Shown piece after piece: positions 22,336-34,744 of a stretch of DNA of 64,000 nucleotides. The stretch is taken from positions 21,562,000-21,625,999 of the forward strand of contig CM055107.1 in NCBI GenBank assembly GCA_029204225.1, given 5' to 3'. The notes beneath the pieces were generated by a model, which saw only the letters and a program-made list of their open reading frames with translations, was not told the DNA's origin and made no database searches. The position numbers were made by a program, and so were the translations under genes. Every line of letters begins with the position of its first letter. The stretch's first letter is position 1. This DNA comes from Diphasiastrum complanatum (taxonomy: Eukaryota; Streptophyta; Lycopodiopsida; Lycopodiales; Lycopodiaceae).

Positions 22336-24147
22336 AATGTTCATGGTTTCAATGGGTGCATGCAACACATTGTGCGTCAGGTTGTAAGCATTGCTGGTTT
22401 AGATTTTCTTGGTTTGTCTTATAATTTTGGAATGTGGAACTTCAGGTTTAGCATTCTTGGAGTTTGTTTATTTTCATGTTGTGCTGAATGTTTGAAGATT
22501 TGTGGATGAGTTTTGTTGGAAAACGTTTCAGATCAGAGTAGAGGAGCCTGTAAAGAATGCTTAGGTCAAATAGGACACTGGTTTGAAAAGGTTTTGCAAG
22601 AAAGACAAGCAAACAGAAAAACACAGAGACAGTGCCTATTGAAAAAACAACAATGGCAATGGGCACCAAATATTTACGGATTCTCCCCAGCCTCAGATGC
22701 TCTACTATGTAGCCTAGCTTCTGAGCCTAGGAAGAATATAAATGCTAACTCATTTTCCTTTTCAGACATACATAGATCTGACGGGTCTGAACTTGCACAC
22801 AAATTCAGATTTGCATGTCTACGGGCACAAATGTTGTAGTATAATCATCCAGCCTGTCAGAGGATGACTACAGGGTCTCGACACTTTGTTGTTTATGAGT
22901 AAGCACTTGCCAATGGAACAATTAACTCCGTTACGAAGCAAGCCATGGTGAACAAAGTCAGATTTGCAATGCAGCACAGTTGCTCAATTTTCAAGATCCT
23001 AACGCCGTAACCAAATTTAAGGAAGCTAATCTACTTGCAAAACCAGAAATACTCTAAATATGATTGAAAAGCATAGACAAGAAACAAGAAACCAAACTAA
23101 ATAGCATTTTAGAAGTTCAAGAATCAAGAAACCAACCAGTCTTTTGATTCTTGGACATCCCAAGAACATCAAGAACTAGAATGTTAGAGGATATGCAAGA
23201 TTTTTGCCACATTTCTAGCCTATTTAGTCTACTTGAATGCTGATTCCTACATTAATTCACAACAAGAAATGAAAACTAATCCACAACTAGGAAAACAAAA
23301 AAACTAATCCACTCTAAATCCACAATCACACACAATATGAATGGAAGGGCATGATCATAGGGGCATCACTCAAGAAAACCATCATGATCAAGGAGCTCAA
23401 TGGATGCATCTAACTCATGGAGGCTCTTCTCATTTCAGCATGGAGTTGATACAATACACAAAAAGCTCCTCTTCACAAAGAGGGAGTCTCTTAAATAAGC
23501 AGGAGAGCTCCTTAGGTGGTATCCTAGCGGAATTTCCACATTTCACAAATTACAAGTGGAATAATGCCCTCCACTAGAGTTCACCATCAAAAGGTGGCTC
23601 ACTCTACTTTCTTTAAGAGGTGTCTACTTGCATTTATTACATTTGCCTAGAAATACTAGCTCCTACATGGTCATTCTATCTTTTGGGATTCACCATGAGG
23701 CTTACACACTTCTTGCTTGTCATTACTACTAGTATTTCTCGGCTCTCAGTCTTCGTTCGTCTCGTCTTCTCAGAGACCTCCTTGGTCTAAGGTGAGAGGT
23801 GCTCTTGAGTTGCTCTGTTCGAGTATCTTGGGGATTTGTTAGAATCAGCCAACAATAGCTATTTATACTAAGCAATTAGGTCGTCAAAAGCGTCATCCAG
23901 TTGGCGGTGATGTGCTGGCATCCATCCAATTAGGACTTCTCAGAAACTACTTGCTGATGGATTAATGCAAGTCGGTGGCTTTGGTCGTAAACAATCTATC
24001 TGCAGAAATGAATGTAAACTGTCACTGTGAGCCGTTTCGAGTAGTTATGTAGGATGTGTAAAAACACGAAGAAAATTGCAAGTCTGGATAAAAGTTGGAT
24101 GAAGATTAAAATGTCGATTAGTCGATTAGTCAGAGAATAATCCAACA
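22336..24147 (-). other. Unassigned sequence and Copia C 3' LTR (right end at 24147)
   Basis: On the minus strand, Copia C's RNase H is followed by a purine tract and then by TGTTGGATTATTCTC, read from 24147 leftward. That is a typical 3' LTR start. A promoter-like AGTATAAATAGC lies on the minus strand at about 23853-23864. I could not find the other end of this LTR. Between about 22340 and 23300 there are only weak open frames (the longest at about 22513-22839), with no recognised similarity. Confidence 0.5.
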
Positions 24148-26925
24148 TCCCCCTTAATCTAAATCCATGAATGCCTTGGCCTTTAAACTTAGTTCTGCAC
24201 AAAACTTCCTGTGTGCATCCAAGGTTAATGCTTTAGTAAAAATATTTGTTTTCATATCTTGTGTTCGACAATATTGCAATCTGACCTCTCTATTGAGAAC
24301 TTTGCTTATGACCTAGTGATACTTAAGTTCAATGTGCTTACTCTAGAATGAAATCTAGGGTTGGCTGACAAGGCAATGGCACTTTGATTATCACAAAATA
24401 ATAATGTCGGAGCATATTGACTCAGACTGATATCTAAAAGTAAGTTTCTCAACCAAATTGCTTCCTTAGTAGCTTGTGAGGCTGTGATATACTCTGATTC
24501 TGTAGAAGATAGAGTTATCGAAGATTGTTTGTGTTCCAAGAAATTGGACCCTTGTTGAGGAAGAATGTAAATCCAGAAGTAGATTTACGAGTGTCTTTAT
24601 CTCTTGACCAACTTGCATTTGTGTAACCACTGAGTAAATTGAATTTGTCGTTGTCGACTGCTTCATAACAAATGCAAAAGTCCATAGTAGCTCAAAGATA
24701 TCTCATGACTTTGATAAGAGCCTTCCAATGTGTTACACCAGGGTTGGTCATATACTGACTTAGGGAGCTGACTACTAAAGCTATGTCTGGCCTGGTACAG
24801 ATCATTGCGTACATCAGAGATCCTATTATCGAATGATAAGGATACTCGCGCATCTGCTCCTTTTCTTCGATTGTTTGGGACTAACTTGCAATTAACCAGA
24901 TTATATTTGATTAACATATTGTAAATGTACCTCTGTTGAGTAATGTAGATCAACTTTCAATTTTTCTCTCTGTAAATTTGAATACCAAGGCAAAAATGAG
25001 CTTCGTCCAGATCGGTCATGTCGAATTCGGAGGATATCATTGTCTTAGATTCTTTTATCAAATCGATATTGTTGTCAAAGAGCAATGTGACATCCACGTA
25101 CAAAGTGATAATGATAAAAGACTGCTGCACTGTCTTGAAGTAAACATTCGAATCTGAATAGCTTGGTGTGTAGCCGTGATCAATAAGAAAAGTGTTGATG
25201 ATTGAGTGCCTCTTCGACAGTAGTCGACTCTTGAACAAGATAGGCTGCAGACTTGTCAATATACCTGATAGGTAGTTTGCTAGTTCTTGATGATCTTTTG
25301 GGGAATAGTGGAAGTTGATCACTTTCATCATGTTGTAGTTACTGAACTGCAACATCATCATCTTCGAATTTGTCATTGATATGTTGTTCGTCGAAAGTAG
25401 ATGAGCTTGGACCTTCGATAGGAATAGTTGACTGAGGAACTGGGAAGTTGAATTTGTCGGATGAAACCGAAGAGTCAGCTATATGGGCTTTGTCTTTTCT
25501 CTTGAGGTCAATAAACTGATCTTCGATGAAGATGACATCCCGGCTAACAAATATCTTTGACTCAATAGGATCGAACAACTTGTAGGCTTGATCTGAAGTA
25601 GTGTAGCTGATGAAAATACATTTGATGCTCTGGAAGTCGAGCTTATTCTTCAGATCATGAGGAATCTGCGCATAAGCAGTACATCCAAAAACTTGTAAGT
25701 TTGATAAAGAAGGTTTGTTACCTATCCAAACTTTGAATAGTGTTTTGTTTGAGAGACCTTTAGTAGGACATCTGTCCTGAATATAGGTTGCTGTTTAAAC
25801 AGCTTCAGCCCAGAAGGACTTCGGAAGTGTCACTTGTGATAACATGCACTTTGCCGATTCGACTAAGGTTCTGTTCTTTCTCTCAGCAAGACCATTTGAT
25901 TGAGGCGAATAGAAGGTAATGTATTGTTTGTCAATGCCATTGTTAAGGCAGTACTCCTTGAATTCAATGGAGATGTATTAGCCCCCGTTATCAGATCTCA
26001 GTGCTTTGATTCGTTTATCAGTCTGATTTTTTGCATGCTCTTTGAATTTTCTGAACTTGATGAAAACTTCTGACTTTTGTTTAATGAAGTAAACAACTGT
26101 TCTTTTGGAAAATTCGCCAATAAAGGTAATGAAATACTTTGCATCTAGTAATGAAGGAGTTTGCATAGGTCCACATATATTTGTATGAACAATATCTAAC
26201 AGACCTTTTGTTGCATATCTATAACTCAATCTAAAAAGAATCCTATTCTGATTTCCAAATATGCAGCTATGGCAGACATGGATATCGACTTTACCAGAAG
26301 GATAGTCGAGATCAAGTACTAGGGATTGTCTGGACATGTTCGAAACATATGCATAATTCAAGTGTCCTAAGCGATGATGCCATAATAATGCTTTATTGAC
26401 AAGAACAGAGGTTTTCAAAGCTTAACTAAAATCAGAATCACAATGTGCCAATCTATATAAGTATTCATGCCTCTTGCCGAGTTCAAGGATCTTATTACTT
26501 CTATCGATAATTCTGCATTGGTCAGATTCAAACTCCACTCTAAATCTGTGATTCTACTTATTGACAACAAATTTGTAGATAGTTTAGGAACATACAAGAC
26601 TTTCGACAATAGTTTGAATTGATCATGCTGGAACCTAAATCTTACAGTACCTTCACCTTTGATAATGTGAGTGTTATCATCACCAAAATGAACATACTTC
26701 TTCATGTTGTAAGGCGAATATGATTGGAAAATCTCGCGATGATTGGTCATATGTTGAGTAGCTCCGAAATCCAGAAACCACGATTCATTTGAATTCGTGT
26801 ATCTGTCTTTGACCATAAAAGCGCCTTCGTCCATTTCGACTTCAAGAGATGCTATAACTGTATTTGCTTGTTGATCAAGTTGCTTGGCTGCATTCTTAGC
26901 TTTGAGAATTCGGCAATCTATGCAG
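24148..26925 (-). pseudogene. Copia C pol (minus strand), 5' truncated
   Basis: From right to left: a gag tail, then protease with 'WFLDFGATQHMT', where the usual DSG is DFG and the catalytic triad is altered. Integrase follows (about 26410-25600) with 'RLGHLN', 'HTNICGPMQ' in place of HSDxCGP, and 'ALRSDNGG'. RT (about 25380-24700) shows 'LYVDVTLLF', so YVDD has become YVDV. RNase H (about 24540-24300) shows 'SSTESEYITAS' and 'CDNQSAIAL'. The losses at protease, integrase and RT active positions, plus stops, show an inactive copy. Gag is cut off near 26925, where a Gypsy fragment begins. Confidence 0.85.
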
Positions 26926-27160
26926 ATGGAGATTCAGGTATATCCATTACTACAAAGGTGATCACAAACTACATGCCTACTATTTTTACATGGATATTGG
27001 CAACCACACCCTTCGGGTTTACACAGGATTGATCCGCTAGCTTGATGGCGAATCTTGCTGGCTTCAATCCTTGTAAACCCCACTTTTGGTACAAAGTAGT
27101 GGATATCAAGTTAACACTTGATCCTCCATCTACTATTGCTGCCTCGTCCTCGAATCTCTT
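26926..27160 (-). pseudogene. Gypsy protease fragment (minus strand)
   Basis: The reverse complement reads 'AAIVDGGSSVNLISTTLYQKWGL' in blocks, followed by 'LADQSCVNPKGVV', the layout of a plant Ty3/Gypsy retropepsin. The active triad reads DGG in place of DSG or DTG. Nothing of RT follows on the left, where Copia C begins. The primer site and LTR lie only about 130 bp to the right, so gag has been deleted. Confidence 0.7.
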
Positions 27161-27290
27161 TCGCTTGCTGTGAATAGTCCAAACATCGAAAAATATAGAA
27201 AACTAACTCTAAACACCCAAAACCTACCTAAAACTACTCCAAAAAGCAAGAAATAGCTAAAATGTAGCTTTACTAGTTAGTGAAAACCTA

Positions 27291-27308
27291 TCCCCGGCAA
27301 CGACGCCA
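27291..27308 (-). other. Asp-tRNA primer site of the Gypsy fragment
   Basis: The complement reads TGGCGTCGTTGCCGGGGA, one difference from perfect complementarity to Asp tRNA. It lies one base from an LTR end ('...CCCTACA'). Confidence 0.8.
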
Positions 27309-27309
27309 C

Positions 27310-28049
27310 TGTAGGGTTGAAAATCTAGCGTAGTATTAGCCCTCTTCCCTGTCAACAAGGGTTAGAACACTGGATAAGTGCCTAACTATAAATAGATGCT
27401 ACTTTTAGATGGTTCTCTACTTTTTCTCTAACTCTATCCCCACTAACACTACACACCCCTAACTCTACTCCACTAAACTAACATTCATCATGATTTTGTG
27501 AAGGAGAAAAATAGAATAGAAGAAAGGAAGAGAGTAATAGGGAGAAGGTGGAGAGAGAGAGAGAGTGAGGGTGGAGGTTAGCTGAAATGCTCCTTTTGCT
27601 TGCTAATGCAAAAACTTTAACTATGGAAACCAAAAACATGCAAACTTGAGAGCAAAAGGAAAATACAATCAAGCACATTAGCAAGTAGTGAATAGCAAGT
27701 GAGGATGCTTCTCTCTAAAATTTGGTAGAGTTTCCTCCTCATTAAACATGAAAATAGAGTACATGAGATGCCTTTTTATAAATGGGAAATTATTTAGAAT
27801 ACCAGTCCGCCTGCGTGCGAGACAATTCTGTATAGGATTTGTAGATCTAGAAGTCCGCTAGTAAGTGAGACACAAATTCGTGAGAGAACTGTATTTCTCT
27901 CATGCCAACGCACTGTGTGGATCTGTCGCACAATGCTTGAAGAATCAGAAAAATCAATAGATGATTTTGTAGCTATTGTGCACATTATTATTCTAGATGA
28001 TTGTATGATCTTGAATGTAAATTCGTCTCCTTTCATTTGGTTGTGTTAC
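27310..28049 (-). repeat. Probable Gypsy 5' LTR (minus strand)
   Basis: The end next to the primer site is firm (27310, complement ...CCCTACA). A TATAAAAAGG promoter motif reads on the minus strand at about 27772-27782. The far end at about 28049, where the complement begins TGTAACAC, is a guess based on TG...CA. No matching second LTR was found in the window. Confidence 0.5.
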
Positions 28050-28187
28050 AGGGCCTAATTGATCCAACTCAAACAAAAATAATTCGAGTGTCGCGAAAAG
28101 TTTCGTGAATCGTTCGTGAATCAGTTTGTCACCAGAGTTTGGTTAAAATTTTGTATTTTTTTTTGAGTGCATTTCATTTTATTTTGC

Positions 28188-29128
28188 CATCATTTGTGAA
28201 AGGTCATGTGTGAACTTGCTCCACTATCAATCCACCAAGGATCTAGATCTCCATAATTAGCAAGCATACATGAAGATATCACAAAAGCATCATCATTTGC
28301 ATCTTGAACATCCAAACCAACCTCATCAAGAGTAAGATTACCTTTCTTGTCTCCTTGATCTCTCTTCTTCTTGTAGCACTCACTTGCAAAGTGTCCTTTG
28401 ATGCCACAATAGAAGCACTTGAGCTTTGATCTATCCTTCTTTTTTCCATTTGAAGAAGCATCCACATGATCTTGCCCTTTAGACCACTTGCTTTTGGTTT
28501 TGCCCTTTGTGAACATAGCATCCTCTTGAAGTGTCGATGTAGATCCACTTCTTGCTTGAAGCCTATATTCCTCATTGATCAAGGTCTCTTGAAGATCCAT
28601 CAAACTTGGCAAAGTCTTTTGAGTAGCAATACTTTGAACAATGTTAGCATGAGCATCCAACAAGCCATTAAGAACTACGTGAATAAGCTCTCCTTTCTTA
28701 ATGCTTTCATCAATGCAAGCCAACTTATCATTCAATGCTTTCATCCTCAAAACAAAAGTACTTGGACTTTCTTCATCCTTTTGCAAACAAGAAAAGATTT
28801 GCCTTCTTAGAGTCAACACTCTAGAAATAGACTTGGATTCATAAAGCTTCTTCAATGAATCCCAAGCTTCCAAAGATGATGTGCACTTACCAACTTCCTT
28901 GAGAAACTCATTGGTAACATTCATCTTTATCATGTGTAGAGCCTTCTTGGCCCTCTTGTCATACCTCACTTGATCTTGTTGTGTTGCTGGTATCTCCTCC
29001 AAACCTACAACAATTCCAAAACATCATTCATCTCAAGAAGTGACTCCATCCTTTCTTTCCACAATGAATAGTTATTTGAGGTAAGTCTATCATTGCCTTC
29101 CAACATGACTCCAATTGAGGTTGTCATG
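28188..29128 (-). pseudogene. Copia D gag and start of protease (minus strand)
   Basis: Starting near 29128 on the minus strand, 'MTTSIGVMLEGND', 'NNYSLWKERMESLL' and, after one TAG, a 270-codon open stretch (29002-28190) form a Copia gag. It has the UBN2-like 'AKKALHMIKMNV', 'EAWDSLKKLYESKS' and 'LQKDEESPSTFVLRMKALND' blocks. A zinc knuckle CFYCGIKGHFASEC lies at about 28375-28415. The frame goes straight into protease ('WWIDSGASSHMT') and is cut at about 28188. This is the best preserved gag in the window, with a single stop. Confidence 0.85.
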
Positions 29129-29707
29129 TAGCAATGATCTAATCTTCTTTTTCAACCTGTTTCATTGCACAAAGCACTCCTTTGAACAACAACAAATGCT
29201 TTCAAAAGAAATCACCAAGATTTGAAACTATCTCAAAAATTCTCTTCTAGCACTTATACCAAGCAAATCAACACATAGAATCATGAAATCGTGATCTACC
29301 CATGATCTATCCTCAATATAATGACTTTTGCCACTTCCTAAGATTTAAACACACTTAAATGAAGTCCACTATCTAGAGATCCAATCAAAATTAGGGTTTT
29401 GACAAAATCACAAAAAAATTGACTATTCCAAATCTACATGCAAATGCTGAACTTTTGATTATGCAATCTAATATCCACCACTAAGGCTGATCCAATGATC
29501 CAAAAATCGGCTAAACCAGTATGTGAAATCAGAAATCGGAATCGATCAAGTTTATAGACTATATAGGATTTTGATCTACAAAAGATCCAATCTACACAAG
29601 CAAAAAACTCGATTTTGGTGTAAAATCCCCTCCAGCATACTCTAGACTTGATATCTTTACCAAATCATTGATAGATCTGATTTTCTCCTTCATAACCTGA
29701 AACACAA

Positions 29708-29719
29708 GCTTTGATACCA
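29708..29719 (-). other. Copia D primer binding site
   Basis: The complement reads TGGTATCAAAGC, the Met-initiator type site, adjacent to the LTR that starts at 29720. About 580 bp of untranslated leader separate it from gag. Confidence 0.85.
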
Positions 29720-30342
29720 TGTGAAAAATTTCAGATCCTTAAGATCCAATCAACTTGAAAGATCTTTGGTTAGAAAGAGAAATACACTACCAATCTCACC
29801 AATGTAGAAAAATCAGCGTCTACACACAAAATGAGATGCAAACACTAATAGAACTTGATCAAACTTGAATGAAATGATAAAGTGCGGTTGTTGTCCGTAC
29901 AAAATCAGCAAGCTACTGTATGTCACACGTGTGGATCCAAAAATAGCAATTATAGATCATTCTACACATAAAATTGCATGCAATCACAAGTATAGTGCAC
30001 CAATGGATAGTAGAACCCAAGAGAACCATGTATAAGCATGAAATGAGATAGAGAAGAGAGAAGCTCACTCTCTCCACGAGTTACATCCTTTTATAATAGG
30101 TACAAACCCTATTTGGCCACTTGGCTTTCCCTCCAAAATGCTAACCCTACAATTTTTGGGTCTAGATTCAAAGTATCCAACATTCAATTTTGAATCTACT
30201 CAAACTCGCCTTCTAACTTTCGCACACAGTGTTTATTCAAATGACATTTAGACTAATGAACTTTGAAAAGTCAATCTCTAAGTCTAAAAACAAAGTTGGC
30301 CTCAATATGCCAAATATGATCAAACTAGTTGAATCTTTCACA
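29720..30342 (-). repeat. Copia D 5' LTR (minus strand)
   Basis: Bounded by TGTGAAA...TTTCACA, a perfect short inverted end pair. A TATAAAAGG motif reads on the minus strand at about 30089-30100. Bases 30295-30342 closely resemble the LTR edge of Copia I at 57968-58013, so the two belong to related families. No 3' LTR remains. Confidence 0.75.
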
Positions 30343-30490
30343 AGTACCGATACTCCAGAGTTAAGTGGCCAAGTCTGAAATGACGATGCATAACTAACAA
30401 CCTTATACACTGGAGAAACCGACTATCCACGTCAAGAATTATTCCAAATCCCTCATACTAGACATGGACATAACATTCTTCTCCCCTTGA
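30343..30490 (-). repeat. Gypsy LTR/3' end remnant
   Basis: On the minus strand, 'gaggacataagtgg', a purine tract 'aaggggagaagaa' and TGTTATGTCC follow each other. This is the usual arrangement at the pol 3' end, PPT and LTR start of plant Gypsy elements. Only about 130 bp of LTR remains before Copia D. A similar junction lies at 51138. Confidence 0.5.
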
Positions 30491-30834
30491 ACCACTTATG
30501 TCCTCAGAAGCGAAAACTAGGGAAGCTGGAAATCCTTGGAGGCCAAGCTCTTGAGAGATGACATTGATCGTATAGACTTTGTCATGACAAGGTCTTTTTT
30601 GGCCTCCAAAGCCTTAGCAGCAATCAAAATTGAAGCTTTCAATGTATAAAAAAAGTAACAAAAATAATGTTGTTTAAATAAAACCCATGCTAAGCATAAA
30701 CAAAAATGAGTTAATTAAATCAAATTTTGAAACATAGGAAAATCACTCACAATTGTCTTCAATGCTTCATCGAAAAAGTTTCTCAAAATCAGATGTTCAC
30801 AAAGACGAATCTTCATGAAGCTGTAGTGGAATTG

Positions 30835-31345
30835 CAACAAGGGAGATATTACCAAGAGCTTCATGGGATCATGTTACAAGAGGAGCAATGACGAGAGGTT
30901 TCTAGAATCCAGATCAAAGGAAATGATGATAAAGCTTTGATGGTAAAATGTAAAGACAAGAATAAAATAATAATAAATGGAACAAGAACGCTTTTGATGA
31001 TCTGGCAGAATCTTCAGGTAAAAAAATAAAAAGGTAAATTCTTCTATTTTCACAAACATGGACATTGGGCCAAGGATTGTCGAAAAACGATGGCCAACAT
31101 CAAATAAGGCAAACTAAAGGACTCATCTTCTTAAAGATGGAGATGGCGCGATTTTAAATAATCCTATCTCTATATTGTCATCTTAATGCACTGAGGAATC
31201 TTATTGCTATATAGATTTAGAGGCAACTAGACACATGACTGGCAATCTAGATTGGTTCCATCAGGTGACCGAGGTGATAAGGTTTCACAAGCCAATGGAG
31301 AGGAGTGTCAGATCAAGGGCATTGGAGTCATCCCCATCAAGGCTA
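30835..31345 (+). pseudogene. Copia gag/protease remnant of the Copia A group
   Basis: Decayed plus-strand sequence aligns with Copia A 11940-12420. It has 'HGIMLQEEQ', a zinc-knuckle trace 'FHKHGHWAKDC' near 31045-31075, and 'ATRHMTGNLDWF' with 'KPMER' from the protease region. It contains many stops. The protease catalytic DSG is no longer readable. Sequence between 30490 and 30835 holds nothing recognisable. Confidence 0.7.
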
Positions 31346-31816
31346 GCCAATGGTAAGATGCTTAACTAAGGTCCAAGCCTAAAAAGTTGAGACCACCTCC
31401 ACTTTTTATCCTTTAACTTTGACCTTTTCCCAAACTCCATTCACCAAACTCAACACATCTTTTTCCCAAACTCCATTAGCCAACCTAGCACATAGCTATC
31501 CGCTTTGCAAGGCAAGGCCAAAAAAACAAAACAATTAGAATTTTACATATGAACCACGTCTATACTGAATTTTACATTGTCCAAGTGACATGGTTAGATA
31601 AACCCTTCCTTACTCGCTACTTACTCCACCTTGGACCACATCATGGCTTGAGTCTTCCACGGAAAAGTCGGTTTCTTTTTGGGGGCGGAACAGCGACCCG
31701 CAGCCACTCTCTTCCAATTGGAATCATCAACAACACATTACATCAATATGACACCGACACACACATCATATACTATTTCACAAATGGCATTGGAGCTGCC
31801 CAGTCGCAGGATTATG

Positions 31817-31824
31817 TATAAATA
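31817..31824 (+). promoter_or_regulatory. TATA box of XTH1
   Basis: TATAAATA lies 125-132 bp before the ATG at 31949, within 'attatgtataaataccc'. The duplicated pseudogene has lost exactly this stretch, which supports its role as the core promoter. Confidence 0.7.
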
Positions 31825-31948
31825 CCCACTCAGCGGTATGTAATGTATCGACTCAGTGCCTATCTCTCCACATACACTGCTAATCCGCAACGCCATCAGT
31901 CTCAGTGCCAGCAGACATAGTAAAACTAGTATTGCTTCAATTTGTGTG

Positions 31949-33316
31949 ATGGGTTCGCTTCCTACTAACCGTGGATCCAGTGTGACCCAACAGTCGTTAC
32001 TGTCTTGCACTTTAAGCTCCTTGTTGGTGGCTGTGTTACTTCTACTCTGTGCCTGCAGTAGTATACTGGCTGCTCCCATCAAGGATCAAACGTATATTAC
32101 ATGGTCCCAAGATCACGTCAAAATGCTAGATGCTGAAGATGCCATTCAGATTACACTTGATTCTGCGTCTGGTAACGTCATGGTGTTAATTTTCGTTTGT
32201 AGAATTTCGTGTGTCAACGTAACCGGATATTCTGTAATAGCTTGAATTTGTTCGCTAAGTAGTGATCCATATGGCCAGCAATCAAAGCATAATCAAAAAG
32301 CAATGTATGCAGGATCAGGTTTCACATCCAACAAGAAGTTCCTTTACGGGAGTATCAGTATGGAAATTAAGCTTGTGCCTGGAGATTCAGCAGGAACAGT
32401 GACTGCTTATTACGTATGCTGCTTTATTTTTACAAATAATTCGACATCAGTTCGTCAATCTGAACATGACGGTGACAGATTTGGATAGACCACATCAGTT
32501 TCATAAAGCCGTCATCTCTAGTTTTCCTCTCTTTGTAGTTTGTAACTAGATCTAAGTCAAATTAACTAGTGTCCTTTGTTGCTATGCTATTCAGCTATCC
32601 TCCGAGATAAACGATGAGTTCGATTTTGAGTTCCTAGGCAACGTCTCAGGTGAACCTTATCTACTACAGACAAATGTCTATTCTAACGGTACTTCTGGCC
32701 GTGAGCATGTCCTTGCTCTATGGTTTGATCCAACAGCAGATTACCATACATATTCCTTTTTGTGGAACAAGTACCATGCCGTGTGAGGATTCATTTTCCA
32801 CCTTTTAATCAACGTTTTTGAAATTTTCCTCTGCATGTCAAGTATGTGATTATATATGGACGCTATTTCTGTTTAGAACATGTTGAATGCTCATCAGCTA
32901 TAGGCGTTCTACTTATTTCCAGGTTTTTCGTAGACTCAACGCCAATCAGAATGTTTGCAAACAGTCAGGCACTTGGAGTTCCGTATATATCTAAACCCAT
33001 GCGTCTTTATACAAGCATATGGAATGGAGAAGTCTGGGCAACACGTGGAGGTCAAGATAAGATAAATTGGAAGCACGCTCCCTTCGTTGCATCGTTCCAC
33101 AATTTCACGGTTGACGCATGTATTTGGCAGGAGCATGACTCTGAGTGTTGTGCATCAGCCTCAAATCTATGGTGGGAGCAGGAAGCTTACCAAGCGCTGA
33201 GCTCCGAGCAAGAATCAATGTTCAATATAGTACAAAATAATTATACGGTTTACGACTATTGCAAGGACGTTCATCGATACCCAATCCTTCCGGCTGAGTG
33301 CAATCATCAACTCTAA
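31949..33316 (+). CDS. Xyloglucan endotransglucosylase/hydrolase (XTH1), four exons
   Basis: Exons 31949-32171, 32313-32413, 32595-32782 and 32923-33316 join in frame (906 nt, 301 aa). All three introns have GT...AG ends. Residues 1 to about 42 form a secretory signal with a hydrophobic core at about 17-36, so the product goes to the cell wall. The GH16 active site [10 protein letters not shown] is at residues 115-124: E116 is the expected nucleophile, E120 the acid/base, and N124-V-S126 the usual N-glycosylation site. Typical XTH blocks '[18 protein letters not shown]' and '[12 protein letters not shown]' follow, as does a Cys-rich C-terminal XTH_C region ending 'PILPAEC'. XTHs cut and rejoin xyloglucan during wall loosening. 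Length is normal. Which XTH subgroup, and whether it hydrolyses or transfers, cannot be told here. Confidence 0.93.
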
Positions 33317-34740
33317 AAAGATCAGTAACGTCACTAGTAGTCTGGCTATAAAACACCATTATCTTGATGGATTGTTCAATCACAAAAGAGAACTTAATGC
33401 TAGGATCTATATTAAGGTAGCATAATTATTTTCTATGTAACGAGGGTCCCATGGACACTTTTGAATGGTATACTACAAGCTTTAAATTTGGATAATTTTA
33501 TGTTAACAAATCACCCATTTCAGCTCATTTCAGTATACTTTTAAGGCTTTGCTATTGTTCTACTAGGGATCTTTATCTTCAAATGATCAATCTCAGCTCA
33601 TACAATCTTGAACCGAAGCAGGTGAACTTCGTTTCATCTTTTCCTGCTCGATCACTTTTCACCTCGTTTTTAGGAGGTCCACATCGTTGGGCTCGGCTGA
33701 TTCTTTCTCCACATAATACAATCATAGTGTTAAAGGCAATATACAGTTTGACACTAATACATCACCTAACAATTTACCCATTGCTCCAGTCAAATTAAAG
33801 ATCACTACAGAGAAAGAATAATAACAGGCTGAATGAACTTGAAGAGTCTTTAGAAAGAAAAGCTCTCTAGTGGCACGTTAGTAGCTGAAAAGCACAACTG
33901 CAGTACTCCGCTCGTAAGTCTGAGCTGAAGGAAAGAACAACCTAGCTGTCTCCAATCCCTCTTTACTTCTGCGTTTTACTTCATTGATCGGGGCCCACTT
34001 TTTTTGGATTGAAACGTCCAATATTCACTATTACTCTATCATCATTACTATAACTAAGATCTTGCGAGTAGCTTCCAAACTCCAAAGCTAGTAATCCAAG
34101 TCAATAGCTAGTTTCCATATTGTCCCTTACCTATCTCTTTAATCTCCCGCGGATAAACTATAATAGAGTCTCACCGTGTTCTACTCCTTTGTCTAAAAGT
34201 CTTCTGTCTAGTATCATCCTTTCACTGCAACAGAATTTTCACTCTAAACTGCTGTGCAATTTGGTCTCTTCACTTCACTTTATGGTTGCGCTAAATTGCC
34301 CTCTTCCATCCATTGCTCATACAGAAAGCCAGCAAAATAGATTTATGCAGCGTAAGCCAGGAATCAACGACCCGCCTTGAATACAGAAACAATGAATTCC
34401 TCCCATTTGTTAGGCACCAGACTCCAAGATTTTCGAGTACTTTGTCAAATGCCCCCCTGTTCTGCCCCTCACGCAGCCGGTAGCCTGAGGGCAGGAGCCC
34501 CATGTCGCTGGGCTTTACTAAGACATTAATGTGACTTTATTGGGGGGAGGGTCATTAAAATTAAGGCAGGGAAGTACGCCTCCCACACTAGGCTTTATGA
34601 AAACCAAATTAAAAAAAAAAAAATAGCTTCAAAAAATATTAACCTGATAACTTTCAAACAAGCTTTTGACAAGCTGTTATTGGAAGCTTTGTGGGTTTTT
34701 TCTTGTACACTTTTTAGAAGTGTAATAATATCTAATTCAA
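33317..34740. other. XTH1 3' flank
   Basis: Single-copy-looking sequence shared with the second duplicate (53628-54830). Open frames here are short and not conserved between copies, so no gene is called. The last 150 bases hold a poly-A stretch. Confidence 0.5.
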
Positions 34741-34744
34741 CTAT

